Source of the DNA: Prosapia bicincta
Taxonomy: Eukaryota; Arthropoda; Insecta; Hemiptera; Cercopidae
Reading direction: 5' to 3'
NCBI GenBank assembly: GCA_036971475.1
Contig: JBAIZL010000002.1
Span: 14,262,868-14,326,867, forward strand
Length of the DNA: 64,000 nucleotides
Shown: positions 10,509 through 24,025 of the stretch, one piece after another
How positions within the stretch are numbered: the first letter of the stretch is position 1
Layout of the letters: each line of letters begins with the position of its first letter
Program-made: the position numbers and the translations under genes
Notes under the pieces: generated by a model
What the model was told of the DNA's origin: nothing
What the model saw: only the letters and a program-made list of their open reading frames with translations
Database searches by the model: none

Positions 10509-13082
10509 CTAAAGACTATCTATGTCGTTACTAAGGACTATCTATGTCGTTGCTAAGGACTATCTATGTCGTTGCTAAGGACTACCTATGTCGATGCTAA
10601 GGACTATCTATGTCGTTACTAAAGACTATCTATGTCGTTGCTAAGGATTATCTATGTCGATGCTAAGGACTATCTATGTCGTTGCTAAGGACTATCTATG
10701 TCTTTACTAAGGACGATCTGTGTCGTTACTAAGGACTATCGATGTCGTTACTAAGGACTTTCTCTGTCGTTACTAAAGACTATCTATGTCGTTGCTAAGG
10801 ACTATCTATGTCGTTGCTAAGGTTTATCTATGTCGTTGCTAAGGACTATCTATGTCGTTACTAAGGACTATCTATGTCGTTGCTAAGGACTATCTATGTC
10901 GTTACTAAGGACTATCCATGTCGTTGCTAAGGACTATCTATTTCGTTACTAAGGTCTATCTATGTCGTTGCTAAGGACTATCTATGTCGTTACTAAACAC
11001 TATCTATGTCGTTGCTAAGGACTATCTATGTCGTTGCTAAGGACTATCTATGTCGTTACTAAGGACTATCTATGTCGTTGCTAAGGACTATCTATGTCGT
11101 TACTAAGGACTATCTATGTCGTTTCTAAGGACTATCTATGCCGTTACTAAGGACTATCTATGTCGTTGCTGAGGACTATCGATGACGTTACTAAGGACTT
11201 TCTCTGTCGTTACTAAAGACTATCTATGTCGTTGCTAAGGAATATCTATGTCGTTACTAAGGACTATCTATGTCGTTGCTAAGGACTGTCTATGTCGTTA
11301 CTAAGGACTATCTATGTCGTTGCTAAGGACTATCTATGTAGTTGTTAAGGACTATCTATGTCGTTGCTAAGGACTATCTATGTCGTTACTAAGGACTATC
11401 TATGTCGTTACTAAGGACTATCTATGTCGTTGCTAAGGACTATCTATGTCGTTGCTAAGTACTATCTATGTCGTTGCTAAGGACTATCTATGTCGTTACT
11501 CAGGACTATCTATGTCGTTACTAATGACTATCTATGTCGTTGCTAAGGACTATCTACGTCGTTGCTAAGGACTCTCTATGTCGTTACTAAGGACTATCTA
11601 TGTCGTTGCTAAGGACTATCTATGTCGTTACTAAGGACTATCTATGTCGTTGCTAAGGACTATCTATGTCGTTACTAAAGACTATCTCTGTCGTTGCTAA
11701 AGACTATCTATGTCGTTACTAAGGACTATCTATGTCGTTGCTAAGGACTATCTATGTCGTTGCTAAGGACTATCTATGTCGATGCTAAGGACTATCTATG
11801 TCGTTACTAAAGACTATCTATGTCGTTGCTAAGGACTATCTATGTCGTTACTAAGGACTATCTATGTCGTTGCAAAGGACTATTTATGTCGTTGCTAAGG
11901 AATATCTATGTCGTTACTAAAGACTATCTATGTCGTTGCTAAGGACTATCTATGTCGTTGCTAAGGTTTATCTATGTCGTTGCTAAGGACTATCTATGTC
12001 GTTACTAAGGACTATCTATGTCGTTGCTAAGGACTATCTATGTCGTTACTAAGGACTATCTATGTCGTTACTAAGGACTATCTATGTCGTTGCTAAGGAC
12101 TATCTATGTCGTTGCTAAGGACTATCTATGTCGTTTCTAAGAACTATCTATGCCGTTACTAAGGACTATCTATGTCGTTATTAAGGACAATCGATATCGT
12201 TACTGAAGTTTATCGATGTCGTTACTAAGGACTTTCTCTGGCGTTACTAAGGAATATCTATATCGTTACTAAGGAATATCTTTTTCGATACGAAGGATAT
12301 TATTTGGCGTTACTAAGGACTAACTATGTCGTTACTAAGGACTATCTATGTCGTTACTAAGGGCTTTCTCTGGCGTTACTAAGGAATATCCATGTCGTTA
12401 CTAAGAACTATCTATGCCGTTACTAAGGACTATCTATGTCGTTGCTAAGGACTATCGATGACGTTACTAAGGACTTTCTCTGTCGTTACTAAAGACTATC
12501 TATGTCGTTGCTAAGGAATATCTATGTCGTTACTAAGGACTATCTATGTCGTTGCTAAGGACTGTCTATGTCGTTACTAAGGACTATCTATGTCGTTGCT
12601 AAGGACTATCTATGTAGTTGTTAAGGACTATCTATGTCGTTGCTAAGGACTATCTATGTCGTTACTAAGGACTATCTATGTCGTTACTAAGGACTATCTA
12701 TGTCGTTGCTAAGGACTATCTATGTCGTTGCTAAGTACTATCTATGTCGTTGCTAAGGACTATCTATGTCGTTGCTAAGGACTATCTATGTCGTTACTAA
12801 TGACTATCTATGTCGTTGCTAAGGACTATCTATGTCGTTGCTAAGGACTCTCTATGTCGTTACTAAGGACTATCTATGTCGTTGCTAAGGACTATCTATG
12901 TCGTTATTAAGGACTATCTATGTCGTTGCTAAGGACTATCTATGTCGTTACTAAAGACTATCTATGTCGTTGCTAAGGACTATCTATGTCGTTACTAAGG
13001 ACTATCTATGTCGTTGCTAAGGACTATCTATGTCGTTGCTAAGGACTATCTATGTCGATGCTAAGGACTATCTATGTCGTTA
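10509..13082. repeat. 2,574-bp higher-order unit, copy 2
   Basis: Second copy, directly adjacent. It ends near 13,082, where copy 1 runs into GTTACTAAGG and this copy into GTTGCTAAGG then GTCGATGC. Private changes include GTTGCTGAGG near 11,167. Part of this copy, continuing to about 13.8 kb, recurs 6,314 bp downstream (12,285 matches 18,599). Confidence 0.88.
12135..12454. repeat. Short divergent A-type block 2
   Basis: Same composition as the block at 9,561 at offset 2,574, with TCGATACGAA at 12,285. Confidence 0.88.
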
Positions 13083-13696
13083 CTAAAGACTATCTATGTC
13101 GTTGCTAAGGACTATCTATGTCGATGCTAAGGACTATCTATGTCGTTGCTAGGGACTATCTATGTCTTTACTAAGGACGATCTATGTCGTTACTAAGGAC
13201 TATCGATGTCGTTACTAAGGACTTTCTCTGTCGTTACTAAAGACTATCTATGTCGTTGCTAAGGACTATCTATGTCGTTGCTAAGGTTTATCTATGTCGT
13301 TGCTAAGGACTATCTATGTCGTTACTAAGGACTATCTATGTCGTTGCTAAGGACTATCTATGTCGTTACTAAGGACTATCTATGTCGTTGCTAAGGACTA
13401 TCTATGTCGTTTCTAAGGTCTATCTATGTCGTTGCTAAGGACTATCTATGTCGTTACTAAACATTATCTATGTCGTTGCTAAGGACTATCTATGTCGTTG
13501 CTAAGGACTATCTATGTCGTTACTAAGGACTATCTATGTCGTTGCTAAGGACTATCTATGTCGTTACTAAGGACTATCTATGTCGTTTCTAAGGACTATC
13601 TATGCCGTTACTAAGGACTATCTATGTCGTTGCTAAGGACTATCGATGACGTTACTAAGGACTTTCTCTGTCGTTACTAAAGACTATCTATGTCGT

Positions 13697-13916
13697 TGCT
13701 AAGGAATATCTATGTCGTTACTAAGGACTATCTATGTCGTTGCTAAGGACTGTCTATGTCGTTACTAAGGACTATCTATGTCGTTGCTAAGGACTATCTA
13801 TGTCGTTGCTAAGGAATATCTATGTCGTTACTAAGGACTATCTATGTCGTTGCTAAGGACTGTCTATGTCGTTACTAAGGACTATCTATGTCGTTGCTAA
13901 GGACTATCTATGTAGT
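13697..13916. repeat. 110-bp (5-monomer) tandem duplication
   Basis: The run AAGGAATATC ... ACTGTCTATG is present twice, starting at 13,701 and 13,811 (offset 110 = 5 x 22). It is carried into the large second copy at about 26,593 and 26,703. Other higher-order copies have it once, so it arose after those units formed and before the 13-kb duplication. Confidence 0.85.
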
Positions 13917-15230
13917 TGTTAAGGACTATCTATGTCGTTGCTAAGGACTATCTATGTCGTTACTAAGGACTATCTATGTCGTTACTAAGGACTATCTATG
14001 TCGTTGCTAAGGACTATCTATGTCGTTGCTAAGTACTATCTATGTCGTTGCTAAGGACTATCTATGTCGTTGCTAAGGACTATCTATGTCGTTACTAATG
14101 ACTATCTATGTCGTTGCTAAGGACTATCTATGTCGTTGCTAAGGACTCTCTATGTCGTTACTAAGGACTATCTATGTCGTTGCTAAGGACTATCTATGTC
14201 GTTATTAAGGACTATCTATGTCGTTGCTAAGGACTATCTATGTCGTTACTAAAGACTATCTATGTCGTTGCTAAGGACTATCTATGTCGTTACTAAGGAC
14301 TATCTATGTCGTTGCTAAGGACTATCTATGTCGTTGCTAAGGACTATCTATGTCGATGCTAAGGACTATCTATGTCGTTACTAAAGACTATCTATGTCGT
14401 TGCTAAGGACTATCTATGTCGATGCTAAGGACTATCTATGTCGTTGCTAGGGACTATCTATGTCTTTACTAAGGACGATCTATGTCGTTACTAAGGACTA
14501 TCGATGTCGTTACTAAGGACTTTCTCTGTCGTTACTAAAGACTATCTATGTCGTTGCTAAGGACTATCTATGTCGTTGCTAAGGTTTATCTATGTCGTTG
14601 CTAAGGACTATCTATGTCGTTACTAAGGACTATCTATGTCGTTGCTAAGGACTATCTATGTCGTTACTAAGGACTATCTATGTCGTTGCTAAGGACTATC
14701 TATGTCGTTTCTAAGGTCTATCTATGTCGTTGCTAAGGACTATCTATGTCGTTACTAAACATTATCTATGTCGTTGCTAAGGACTATCTATGTCGTTGCT
14801 AAGGACTATCTATGTCGTTACTAAGGACTATCTATGTCGTTGCTAAGGACTATCTATGTCGTTACTAAGGACTATCTATGTCGTTTCTAAGGACTATCTA
14901 TGCCGTTACTAAGGACTATCTATGTCGTTGCTAAGGACTATCGATGACGTTACTAAGGACTTTCTCTGTCGTTACTAAAGACTATCTATGTCGTTGCTAA
15001 GGAATATCTATGTCGTTACTAAGGACTATCTATGTCGTTGCTAAGGACTGTCTATGTCGTTACTAAGGACTATCTATGTCGTTGCTAAGGACTATCTATG
15101 TAGTTGTTAAGGACTATCTATGTCGTTGCTAAGGACTATCTATGTCGTTACTAAGGACTATCTATGTCGTTACTAAGGACTATCTATGTCGTTGCTAAGT
15201 ACTATCTATGTCGTTGCTAAGGACTATCTA

Positions 15231-17500
15231 TGTCGCTGCTAAGGACTATCTATGTCGTTGCTAAGTACTATCTATGTCGTTGCTAAGGACTATCTATGTC
15301 GTTACTCAGGACTATCTATGTCGTTACTAATGACTATCTATGTCGTTGCTAAGGACTATCTATGTCGTTGCTAAGGACTCTCTATGTCGTTACTAAGGAC
15401 TATCTATGTCGTTGCTAAGGACTATCTATGTCGTTACTAAGGACTATCTATGTCGTTGCTAAGGACTATCTATGTCGTTACTAAAGACTATCTCTGTCGT
15501 TGCTAAAGACTATCTATGTCGTTACTAAGGACTATCTATGTCGTTGCTAAGGACTATCTATGTCGTTGCTAAGGACTATCTATGTCGATGCTAAGGACTA
15601 TCTATGTCGTTACTAAAGACTATCTATGTCGTTGCTAAGGACTATCTATGTCGTTACTAAGGACTATCTATGTCGTTGCAAAGGACTATTTATGTCGTTG
15701 CTAAGGAATATCTATGTCGTTACTAAAGACTATCTATGTCGTTGCTAAGGACTATCTATGTCGTTGCTAAGGTTTATCTATGTCGTTGCTAAGGACTATC
15801 TATGTCGTTACTAAGGACTATCTATGTCGTTGCTAAGGACTATCTATGTCGTTACTAAGGACTATCTATGTCGTTACTAAGGACTATCTATGTCGTTGCT
15901 AAGGACTATCTATGTCGTTACTAAAGACTATCTATGTCGTTTCTAAGGACTATCTATGCCGTTACTAAGGACTATCTATGTCGTTGCTAAGGACTATCTA
16001 TGTCGTTACTAAGGACTATCTATGTCGTTGCTAAGGACTATCTATGTCGTTACTAAGGACTATCTATGTCGTTGCTAAGGACTATCTATGTCGTTACTAA
16101 GGACGATCTATGTCGTTACTAAGGACTATCGATGTCGTTACTAAGGACTATCTATGTCGTTGCTAAGGACTATCTATGTCGTTACTAAGGACTATCTATG
16201 TCGTTGCTAAGGACTATCTATGTCTTTGCTAAGGACTATCTATGTCGTTGCTAAGGACTATCTATGTCGTTGTTAAGGACTATGTATATCGTTGCTAAGG
16301 ACTATCTATGTCGTTACTAAGGACTATCTATGTCGTTACTAAGAACTATCTATGTCGTTGGTAAGGACTATCTATGTCGTTGCTAAGTACTATCTATGTC
16401 GTTGCTAAGGACTATCTATGTCGTTACTCAGGACTATCTATGTCGTTACTAATGACTATCTATGTCGTTGCTAAGGACTATCTATGTCGTTGCTAAGGAC
16501 TCTCTATGTCGTTACTAAGGACTATCTATGTCGTTGCTAAGGACTATCTATGTCGTTACTAAGGACTATCTATGTCGTTGCTAAGGACTATCTATGTCGT
16601 TACTAAAGACTATCTATGTCGTTGCTAAGGACTATCTATGTCGTTACTCAGGACTATCTATGTCGTTACTAATGACTACCTATGTCGTTGCTAAGGACTA
16701 TCTATGTCGTTGCTAAGGACTCTCTATGTCGTTACTAAGGACTATCTATGTCGTTGCTAAGGACTATCTATGTCGTTACTAAGGACTATCTATGTCGTTG
16801 CTAAGGACTATCTATGTCGTTACTAAAGACTATCTATGTCGTTACTAAGGACTATCTATGTCGTTGCTAAGGACTATCTATGTCGTTGCTAAGGACTACC
16901 TATGTCGATGCTAAGGACTATCTATGTCGTTACTAAAGACTATCTATGTCGTTGCTAAGGATTATCTATGTCGATGCTAAGGACTATCTATGTCGTTGCT
17001 AAGGACTATCTATGTCTTTACTAAGGACGATCTGTGTCGTTACTAAGGACTATCGATGTCGTTACTAAGGACTTTCTCTGTCGTTACTAAAGACTATCTA
17101 TGTCGTTGCTAAGGACTATCTATGTCGTTGCTAAGGTTTATCTATGTCGTTGCTAAGGACTATCTATGTCGTTACTAAGGACTATCTATGTCGTTGCTAA
17201 GGACTATCTATGTCGTTACTAAGGACTATCCATGTCGTTGCTAAGGACTATCTATTTCGTTACTAAGGTCTATCTATGTCGTTGCTAAGGACTATCTATG
17301 TCGTTACTAAACACTATCTATGTCGTTGCTAAGGACTATCTATGTCGTTGCTAAGGACTATCTATGTCGTTACTAAGGACTATCTATGTCGTTGCTAAGG
17401 ACTATCTATGTCGTTACTAAGGACTATCTATGTCGTTTCTAAGGACTATCTATGCCGTTACTAAGGACTATCTATGTCGTTGCTAAGGACTATCGATGAC
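15231..17500. repeat. 2.3-kb segment repeated at 20,203-22,472
   Basis: Offset 4,972 bp (226 monomers): GTCGCTGCTAAGG at 15,231/20,203 and the TATCGATGACG marker at 17,494/22,466. Between these it carries TCTCTGTCG, TTGCAAAGG, AAGGTTTATC, GGACGATC, GTCTTTGC, TGTTAAGGACTATG, the doubled 220-bp decamer and GGACGATCTGTG in the same order. A further duplicate of this 15-17 kb segment lies 12,892 bp downstream. Confidence 0.8.
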
Positions 17501-18448
17501 GTTACTAAGGACTTTCTCTGTCGTTACTAAAGACTATCTATGTCGTTGCTAAGGAATATCTATGTCGTTACTAAGGACTATCTATGTCGTTGCTAAGGAC
17601 TGTCTATGTCGTTACTAAGGACTATCTATGTCGTTGCTAAGGACTATCTATGTAGTTGTTAAGGACTATCTATGTCGTTGCTAAGGACTATCTATGTCGT
17701 TACTAAGGACTATCTATGTCGTTACTAAGGACTATCTATGTCGTTGCTAAGGACTATCTATGTCGTTGCTAAGTACTATCTATGTCGTTGCTAAGGACTA
17801 TCTATGTCGTTACTCAGGACTATCTATGTCGTTACTAATGACTATCTATGTCGTTGCTAAGGACTATCTACGTCGTTGCTAAGGACTCTCTATGTCGTTA
17901 CTAAGGACTATCTATGTCGTTGCTAAGGACTATCTATGTCGTTACTAAGGACTATCTATGTCGTTGCTAAGGACTATCTATGTCGTTACTAAAGACTATC
18001 TCTGTCGTTGCTAAAGACTATCTATGTCGTTACTAAGGACTATCTATGTCGTTGCTAAGGACTATCTATGTCGTTGCTAAGGACTATCTATGTCGATGCT
18101 AAGGACTATCTATGTCGTTACTAAAGACTATCTATGTCGTTGCTAAGGACTATCTATGTCGTTACTAAGGACTATCTATGTCGTTGCAAAGGACTATTTA
18201 TGTCGTTGCTAAGGAATATCTATGTCGTTACTAAAGACTATCTATGTCGTTGCTAAGGACTATCTATGTCGTTGCTAAGGTTTATCTATGTCGTTGCTAA
18301 GGACTATCTATGTCGTTACTAAGGACTATCTATGTCGTTGCTAAGGACTATCTATGTCGTTACTAAGGACTATCTATGTCGTTACTAAGGACTATCTATG
18401 TCGTTGCTAAGGACTATCTATGTCGTTGCTAAGGACTATCTATGTCGT

Positions 18449-18768
18449 TTCTAAGAACTATCTATGCCGTTACTAAGGACTATCTATGTCGTTATTAAGG
18501 ACAATCGATATCGTTACTGAAGTTTATCGATGTCGTTACTAAGGACTTTCTCTGGCGTTACTAAGGAATATCTATATCGTTACTAAGGAATATCTTTTTC
18601 GATACGAAGGATATTATTTGGCGTTACTAAGGACTAACTATGTCGTTACTAAGGACTATCTATGTCGTTACTAAGGGCTTTCTCTGGCGTTACTAAGGAA
18701 TATCCATGTCGTTACTAAGAACTATCTATGCCGTTACTAAGGACTATCTATGTCGTTGCTAAGGACTA
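18449..18768. repeat. Short divergent A-type block 3
   Basis: Same block as at 12,135 at offset 6,314, with TCGATACGAA at 18,599 and the closing TATCGATGACG marker at 18,770. Confidence 0.88.
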
Positions 18769-20202
18769 TCGATGACGTTACTAAGGACTTTCTCTGTCGT
18801 TACTAAAGACTATCTATGTCGTTGCTAAGGAATATCTATGTCGTTACTAAGGACTATCTATGTCGTTGCTAAGGACTGTCTATGTCGTTACTAAGGACTA
18901 TCTATGTCGTTGCTAAGGACTATCTATGTAGTTGTTAAGGACTATCTATGTCGTTGCTAAGGACTATCTATGTCGTTACTAAGGACTATCTATGTCGTTA
19001 CTAAGGACTATCTATGTCGTTGCTAAGGACTATCTATGTCGTTGCTAAGTACTATCTATGTCGTTGCTAAGGACTATCTATGTCGTTGCTAAGGACTATC
19101 TATGTCGTTACTAATGACTATCTATGTCGTTGCTAAGGACTATCTATGTCGTTGCTAAGGACTCTCTATGTCGTTACTAAGGACTATCTATGTCGTTGCT
19201 AAGGACTATCTATGTCGTTATTAAGGACTATCTATGTCGTTGCTAAGGACTATCTATGTCGTTACTAAAGACTATCTATGTCGTTGCTAAGGACTATCTA
19301 TGTCGTTACTAAGGACTATCTATGTCGTTGCTAAGGACTATCTATGTCGTTGCTAAGGACTATCTATGTCGATGCTAAGGACTATCTATGTCGTTACTAA
19401 AGACTATCTATGTCGTTGCTAAGGACTATCTATGTCGATGCTAAGGACTATCTATGTCGTTGCTAGGGACTATCTATGTCTTTACTAAGGACGATCTATG
19501 TCGTTACTAAGGACTATCGATGTCGTTACTAAGGACTTTCTCTGTCGTTACTAAAGACTATCTATGTCGTTGCTAAGGACTATCTATGTCGTTGCTAAGG
19601 TTTATCTATGTCGTTGCTAAGGACTATCTATGTCGTTACTAAGGACTATCTATGTCGTTGCTAAGGACTATCTATGTCGTTACTAAGGACTATCTATGTC
19701 GTTGCTAAGGACTATCTATGTCGTTTCTAAGGTCTATCTATGTCGTTGCTAAGGACTATCTATGTCGTTACTAAACATGATCTATGTCGTTGCTAAGGAC
19801 TATCTATGTCGTTGCTAAGGACTATCTATGTCGTTACTAAGGACTATCTATGTCGTTGCTAAGGACTATCTATGTCGTTACTAAGGACTATCTATGTCGT
19901 TTCTAAGGACTATCTATGCCGTTACTAAGGACTATCTATGTCGTTGCTAAGGACTATCGATGACGTTACTAAGGACTTTCTCTGTCGTTACTAAAGACTA
20001 TCTATGTCGTTGCTAAGGAATATCTATGTCGTTACTAAGGACTATCTATGTCGTTGCTAAGGACTGTCTATGTCGTTACTAAGGACTATCTATGTCGTTG
20101 CTAAGGACTATCTATGTAGTTGTTAAGGACTATCTATGTCGTTGCTAAGGACTATCTATGTCGTTACTAAGGACTATCTATGTCGTTACTAAGGACTATC
20201 TA

Positions 20203-22472
20203 TGTCGCTGCTAAGGACTATCTATGTCGTTGCTAAGTACTATCTATGTCGTTGCTAAGGACTATCTATGTCGTTACTCAGGACTATCTATGTCGTTACT
20301 AATGACTATCTATGTCGTTGCTAAGGACTATCTATGTCGTTGCTAAGGACTCTCTATGTCGTTACTAAGGACTATCTATGTCGTTTCTAAGGACTATCTA
20401 TGTCGTTACTAAGGACAATCTATGTCGTTGCTAAGGACTATCTATGTCGTTACTAAAGACTATCTCTGTCGTTGCTAAAGACTATCTATGTCGTTACTAA
20501 GGACTATCTATGTCGTTGCTAAGGACTATCTATGTCGTTGCTAAGGACTATCTATGTCGATGCTAAGGACTATCTATGTCGTTACTAAAGACTATCTATG
20601 TCGTTGCTAAGGACTATCTATGTCGTTACTAAGGACTATCTATGTCGTTGCAAAGGACTATTTATGTCGTTGCTAAGGAATATCTATGTCGTTACTAAAG
20701 ACTATCTATGTCGTTGCTAAGGACTATCTATGTCGTTGCTAAGGTTTATCTATGTCGTTGCTAAGGACTATCTATGTCGTTACTAAGGACTATCTATGTC
20801 GTTGCTAAGGACTATCTATGTCGTTACTAAGGACTATCTATGTCGTTACTAAGGACTATCTATGTCGTCGCTAAGGACTATCTATGTCGTTACTAAAGAC
20901 TATCTATGTCGTTTCTAAGGACTATCTATGCCGTTACTAAGGACTATCTATGTCGTTGCTAAGGACTATCTATGTCGTTACTAAGGACTATCTATGTCGC
21001 TGCTAAGGACTATCTATGTCGTTACTAAGGACTATCTATGTCGTTGCTAAGGACTATCTATGTCGTTACTAAGGACGATCTATGTCGTTAGTAAGGACTA
21101 TCGATGTCGTTACTAAGGACTATCTATGTCGTTGCTAAGGACTATCTATGTCGTTACTAAGGACTATCTATGTCGTTGCTAAGGACTATCTATGTCTTTG
21201 CTAAGGACTATCTATGTCGTTGCTAAGGACTATCTATGTCGTTGTTAAGGACTATGTATGTCGTTGCTAAGGACTATCTATGTCGTTACTAAGGACTATC
21301 TATGTCGTTACTAAGAACTATCTATGTCGTTGGTAAGGACTATCTATGTCGTTGCTAAGTACTATCTATGTCGTTGCTAAGGACTATCTATGTCGTTACT
21401 CAGGACTATCTATGTCGTTACTAATGACTATCTATGTCGTTGCTAAGGACTATCTATGTCGTTGCTAAGGACTCTCTATGTCGTTACTAAGGACTATCTA
21501 TGTCGTTGCTAAGGACTATCTATGTCGTTACTAAGGACTATCTATGTCGTTGCTAAGGACTATCTATGTCGTTACTAAAGACTATCTATGTCGTTGTTAA
21601 GGACTATCTATGTCGTTACTCAGGACTATCTATGTCGTTACTAATGACTACCTATGTCGTTGCTAAGGACTATCTATGTCGTTGCTAAGGACTCTCTATG
21701 TCGTTACTAAGGACTATCTATGTCGTTGCTAAGGACTATCTATGTCGTTACTAAGGACTATCTATGTCGTTGCTAAGGACTATCTATGTCGTTACTAAAG
21801 ACTATCTATGTCGTTACTAAGGACTATCTATGTCGTTGCTAAGGACTATCTATGTCGTTGCTAAGGACTACCTATGTCGATGCTAAGGACTATCTATGTC
21901 GTTACTAAAGACTATCTATGTCGTTGCTAAGGACTATCTATGTCGATGCTAAGGACTATCTATGTCGTTGCTAAGGACTATCTATGTCTTTACTAAGGAC
22001 GATCTGTGTCGTTACTAAGGACTATCGATGTCGTTACTAAGGACTTTCTCTGTCGTTACTAAAGACTATCTATGTCGTTGCTAAGGACTATCTATGTCGT
22101 TGCTAAGGTTTATCTATGTCGTTGCTAAGGACTATCTATGTCGTTACTAAGGACTATCTATGTCGTTGCTAAGGACTATCTATGTCGTTACTAAGGACTA
22201 TCCATGACGTTGCTAAGGACTATCTATGTCGTTACTAAGGTCTATCTATGTCGTTGCTAAGGACTATCTATGTCGTTACTAAACACTATCTATGTCGTTG
22301 CTAAGGACTATCTATGTCGTTGCTAAGGACTATCTATGTCGTTACTAAGGACTATCTATGTCGTTGCTAAGGACTATCTATGTCGTTACTAAGGACTATC
22401 TATGTCGTTTCTAAGGACTATCTATGCCGTTACTAAGGACTATCTATGTCGTTGCTAAGGACTATCGATGAC
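20203..22472. repeat. 2.3-kb segment, second copy
   Basis: Partner of 15,231-17,500 at offset 4,972. It differs by private markers: GTTTCTAAGG then AAGGACAATC at about 20,386-20,420, CGTCGCTAAGG at 20,867, GTTAGTAAGG at 21,088 and TCCATGACG at 22,201. These same private markers tag the copy at 33.1-35.1 kb. Confidence 0.8.
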
Positions 22473-22749
22473 GTTACTAAGGACTTTCTCTGTCGTTACT
22501 AAAGACTATCTATGTCGTTGCTAAGGAATATCTATGTCGTTACTAAGGACTATCTATGTCGTTGCTAAGGACTGTCTATGTCGTTACTAAGGACTATCTA
22601 TGTCGTTGCTAAGGACTATCTATGTAGTTGTTAAGGACTATCTATGTCGTTGCTAAGGACTATCTATGTCGTTACTAAGGACTATCTATGTCGTTACTAA
22701 GGACTATCTATGTCGTTGCTAAGGACTATCTATGTCGTTGCTAAGGACT

Positions 22750-23387
22750 ATCTATGTCGTTGTTAAGGACTATGTATGTCGTTGCTAAGGACTATCTATG
22801 TCGTTACTAAGGACTATCTATGTCGTTACTAAGAACTATCTATGTCGTTGGTAAGGACTATCTATGTCGTTGCTAAGTACTATCTATGTCGTTGCTAAGG
22901 ACTATCTATGTCGTTACTCAGGACTATCTATGTCGTTACTAATGACTATCTATGTCGTTGCTAAGGACTATCTATGTCGTTGCTAAGGACTCTCTATGTC
23001 GTTACTAAGGACTATCTATGTCGTTGCTAAGGACTATCTATGTCGTTACTAAGGACTATCTATGTCGTTGCTAAGGACTATCTATGTCGTTACTAAAGAC
23101 TATCTATGTCGTTGCTATGGACTATCTATGTCGTTACTCAGGACTATCTATGTCGTTACTAATGACTACCTATGTCGTTGCTAAGGACTATCTATGTCGT
23201 TGCTAAGGACTCTCTATGTCGTTACTAAGGACTATCTATGTCGTTGCTAAGGACTATCTATGTCGTTACTAAGGACTATCTATGTCGTTGCTAAGGACTA
23301 TCTATGTCGTTACTAAAGACTATCTATGTCGTAACTAAGGACTATCTATGTCGTTGCTAAGGACTATCTATGTCGTTGCTAAGGACT
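22750..23387. repeat. 638-bp (29-monomer) unit, copy 1
   Basis: Tandem pair at offset 638: TTAAGGACTATGTATG at 22,763/23,401, GTTGCTATGG at 23,111/23,749, GTAACTAAGG at 23,331/23,969. It contains the doubled 220-bp decamer with GACTACC. The pair appears again at 35.6-36.9 kb inside the large second copy. Confidence 0.88.
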
Positions 23388-24025
23388 ATCTATGTCGTTG
23401 TTAAGGACTATGTATGTCGTTGCTAAGGACTATCTATGTCGTTACTAAGGACTATCTATGTCGTTACTAAGAACTATCTATGTCGTTGGTAAGGACTATC
23501 TATGTCGTTGCTAAGTACTATCTATGTCGTTGCTAAGGACTATCTATGTCGTTACTCAGGACTATCTATGTCGTTACTAATGACTATCTATGTCGTTGCT
23601 AAGGACTATCTATGTCGTTGCTAAGGACTCTCTATGTCGTTACTAAGGACTATCTATGTCGTTGCTAAGGACTATCTATGTCGTTACTAAGGACTATCTA
23701 TGTCGTTGCTAAGGACTATCTATGTCGTTACTAAAGACTATCTATGTCGTTGCTATGGACTATCTATGTCGTTACTCAGGACTATCTATGTCGTTACTAA
23801 TGACTACCTATGTCGTTGCTAAGGACTATCTATGTCGTTGCTAAGGACTCTCTATGTCGTTACTAAGGACTATCTATGTCGTTGCTAAGGACTATCTATG
23901 TCGTTACTAAGGACTATCTATGTCGTTGCTAAGGACTATCTATGTCGTTACTAAAGACTATCTATGTCGTAACTAAGGACTATCTATGTCGTTGCTAAGG
24001 ACTATCTATGTCGTTGCTAAGGACT
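23388..24025. repeat. 638-bp (29-monomer) unit, copy 2
   Basis: Second copy of the 638-bp unit, ending where GACTACCTATGTCGATGC follows instead of another TGTTAAGG monomer. The two copies look identical at every marker I checked. Confidence 0.88.
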
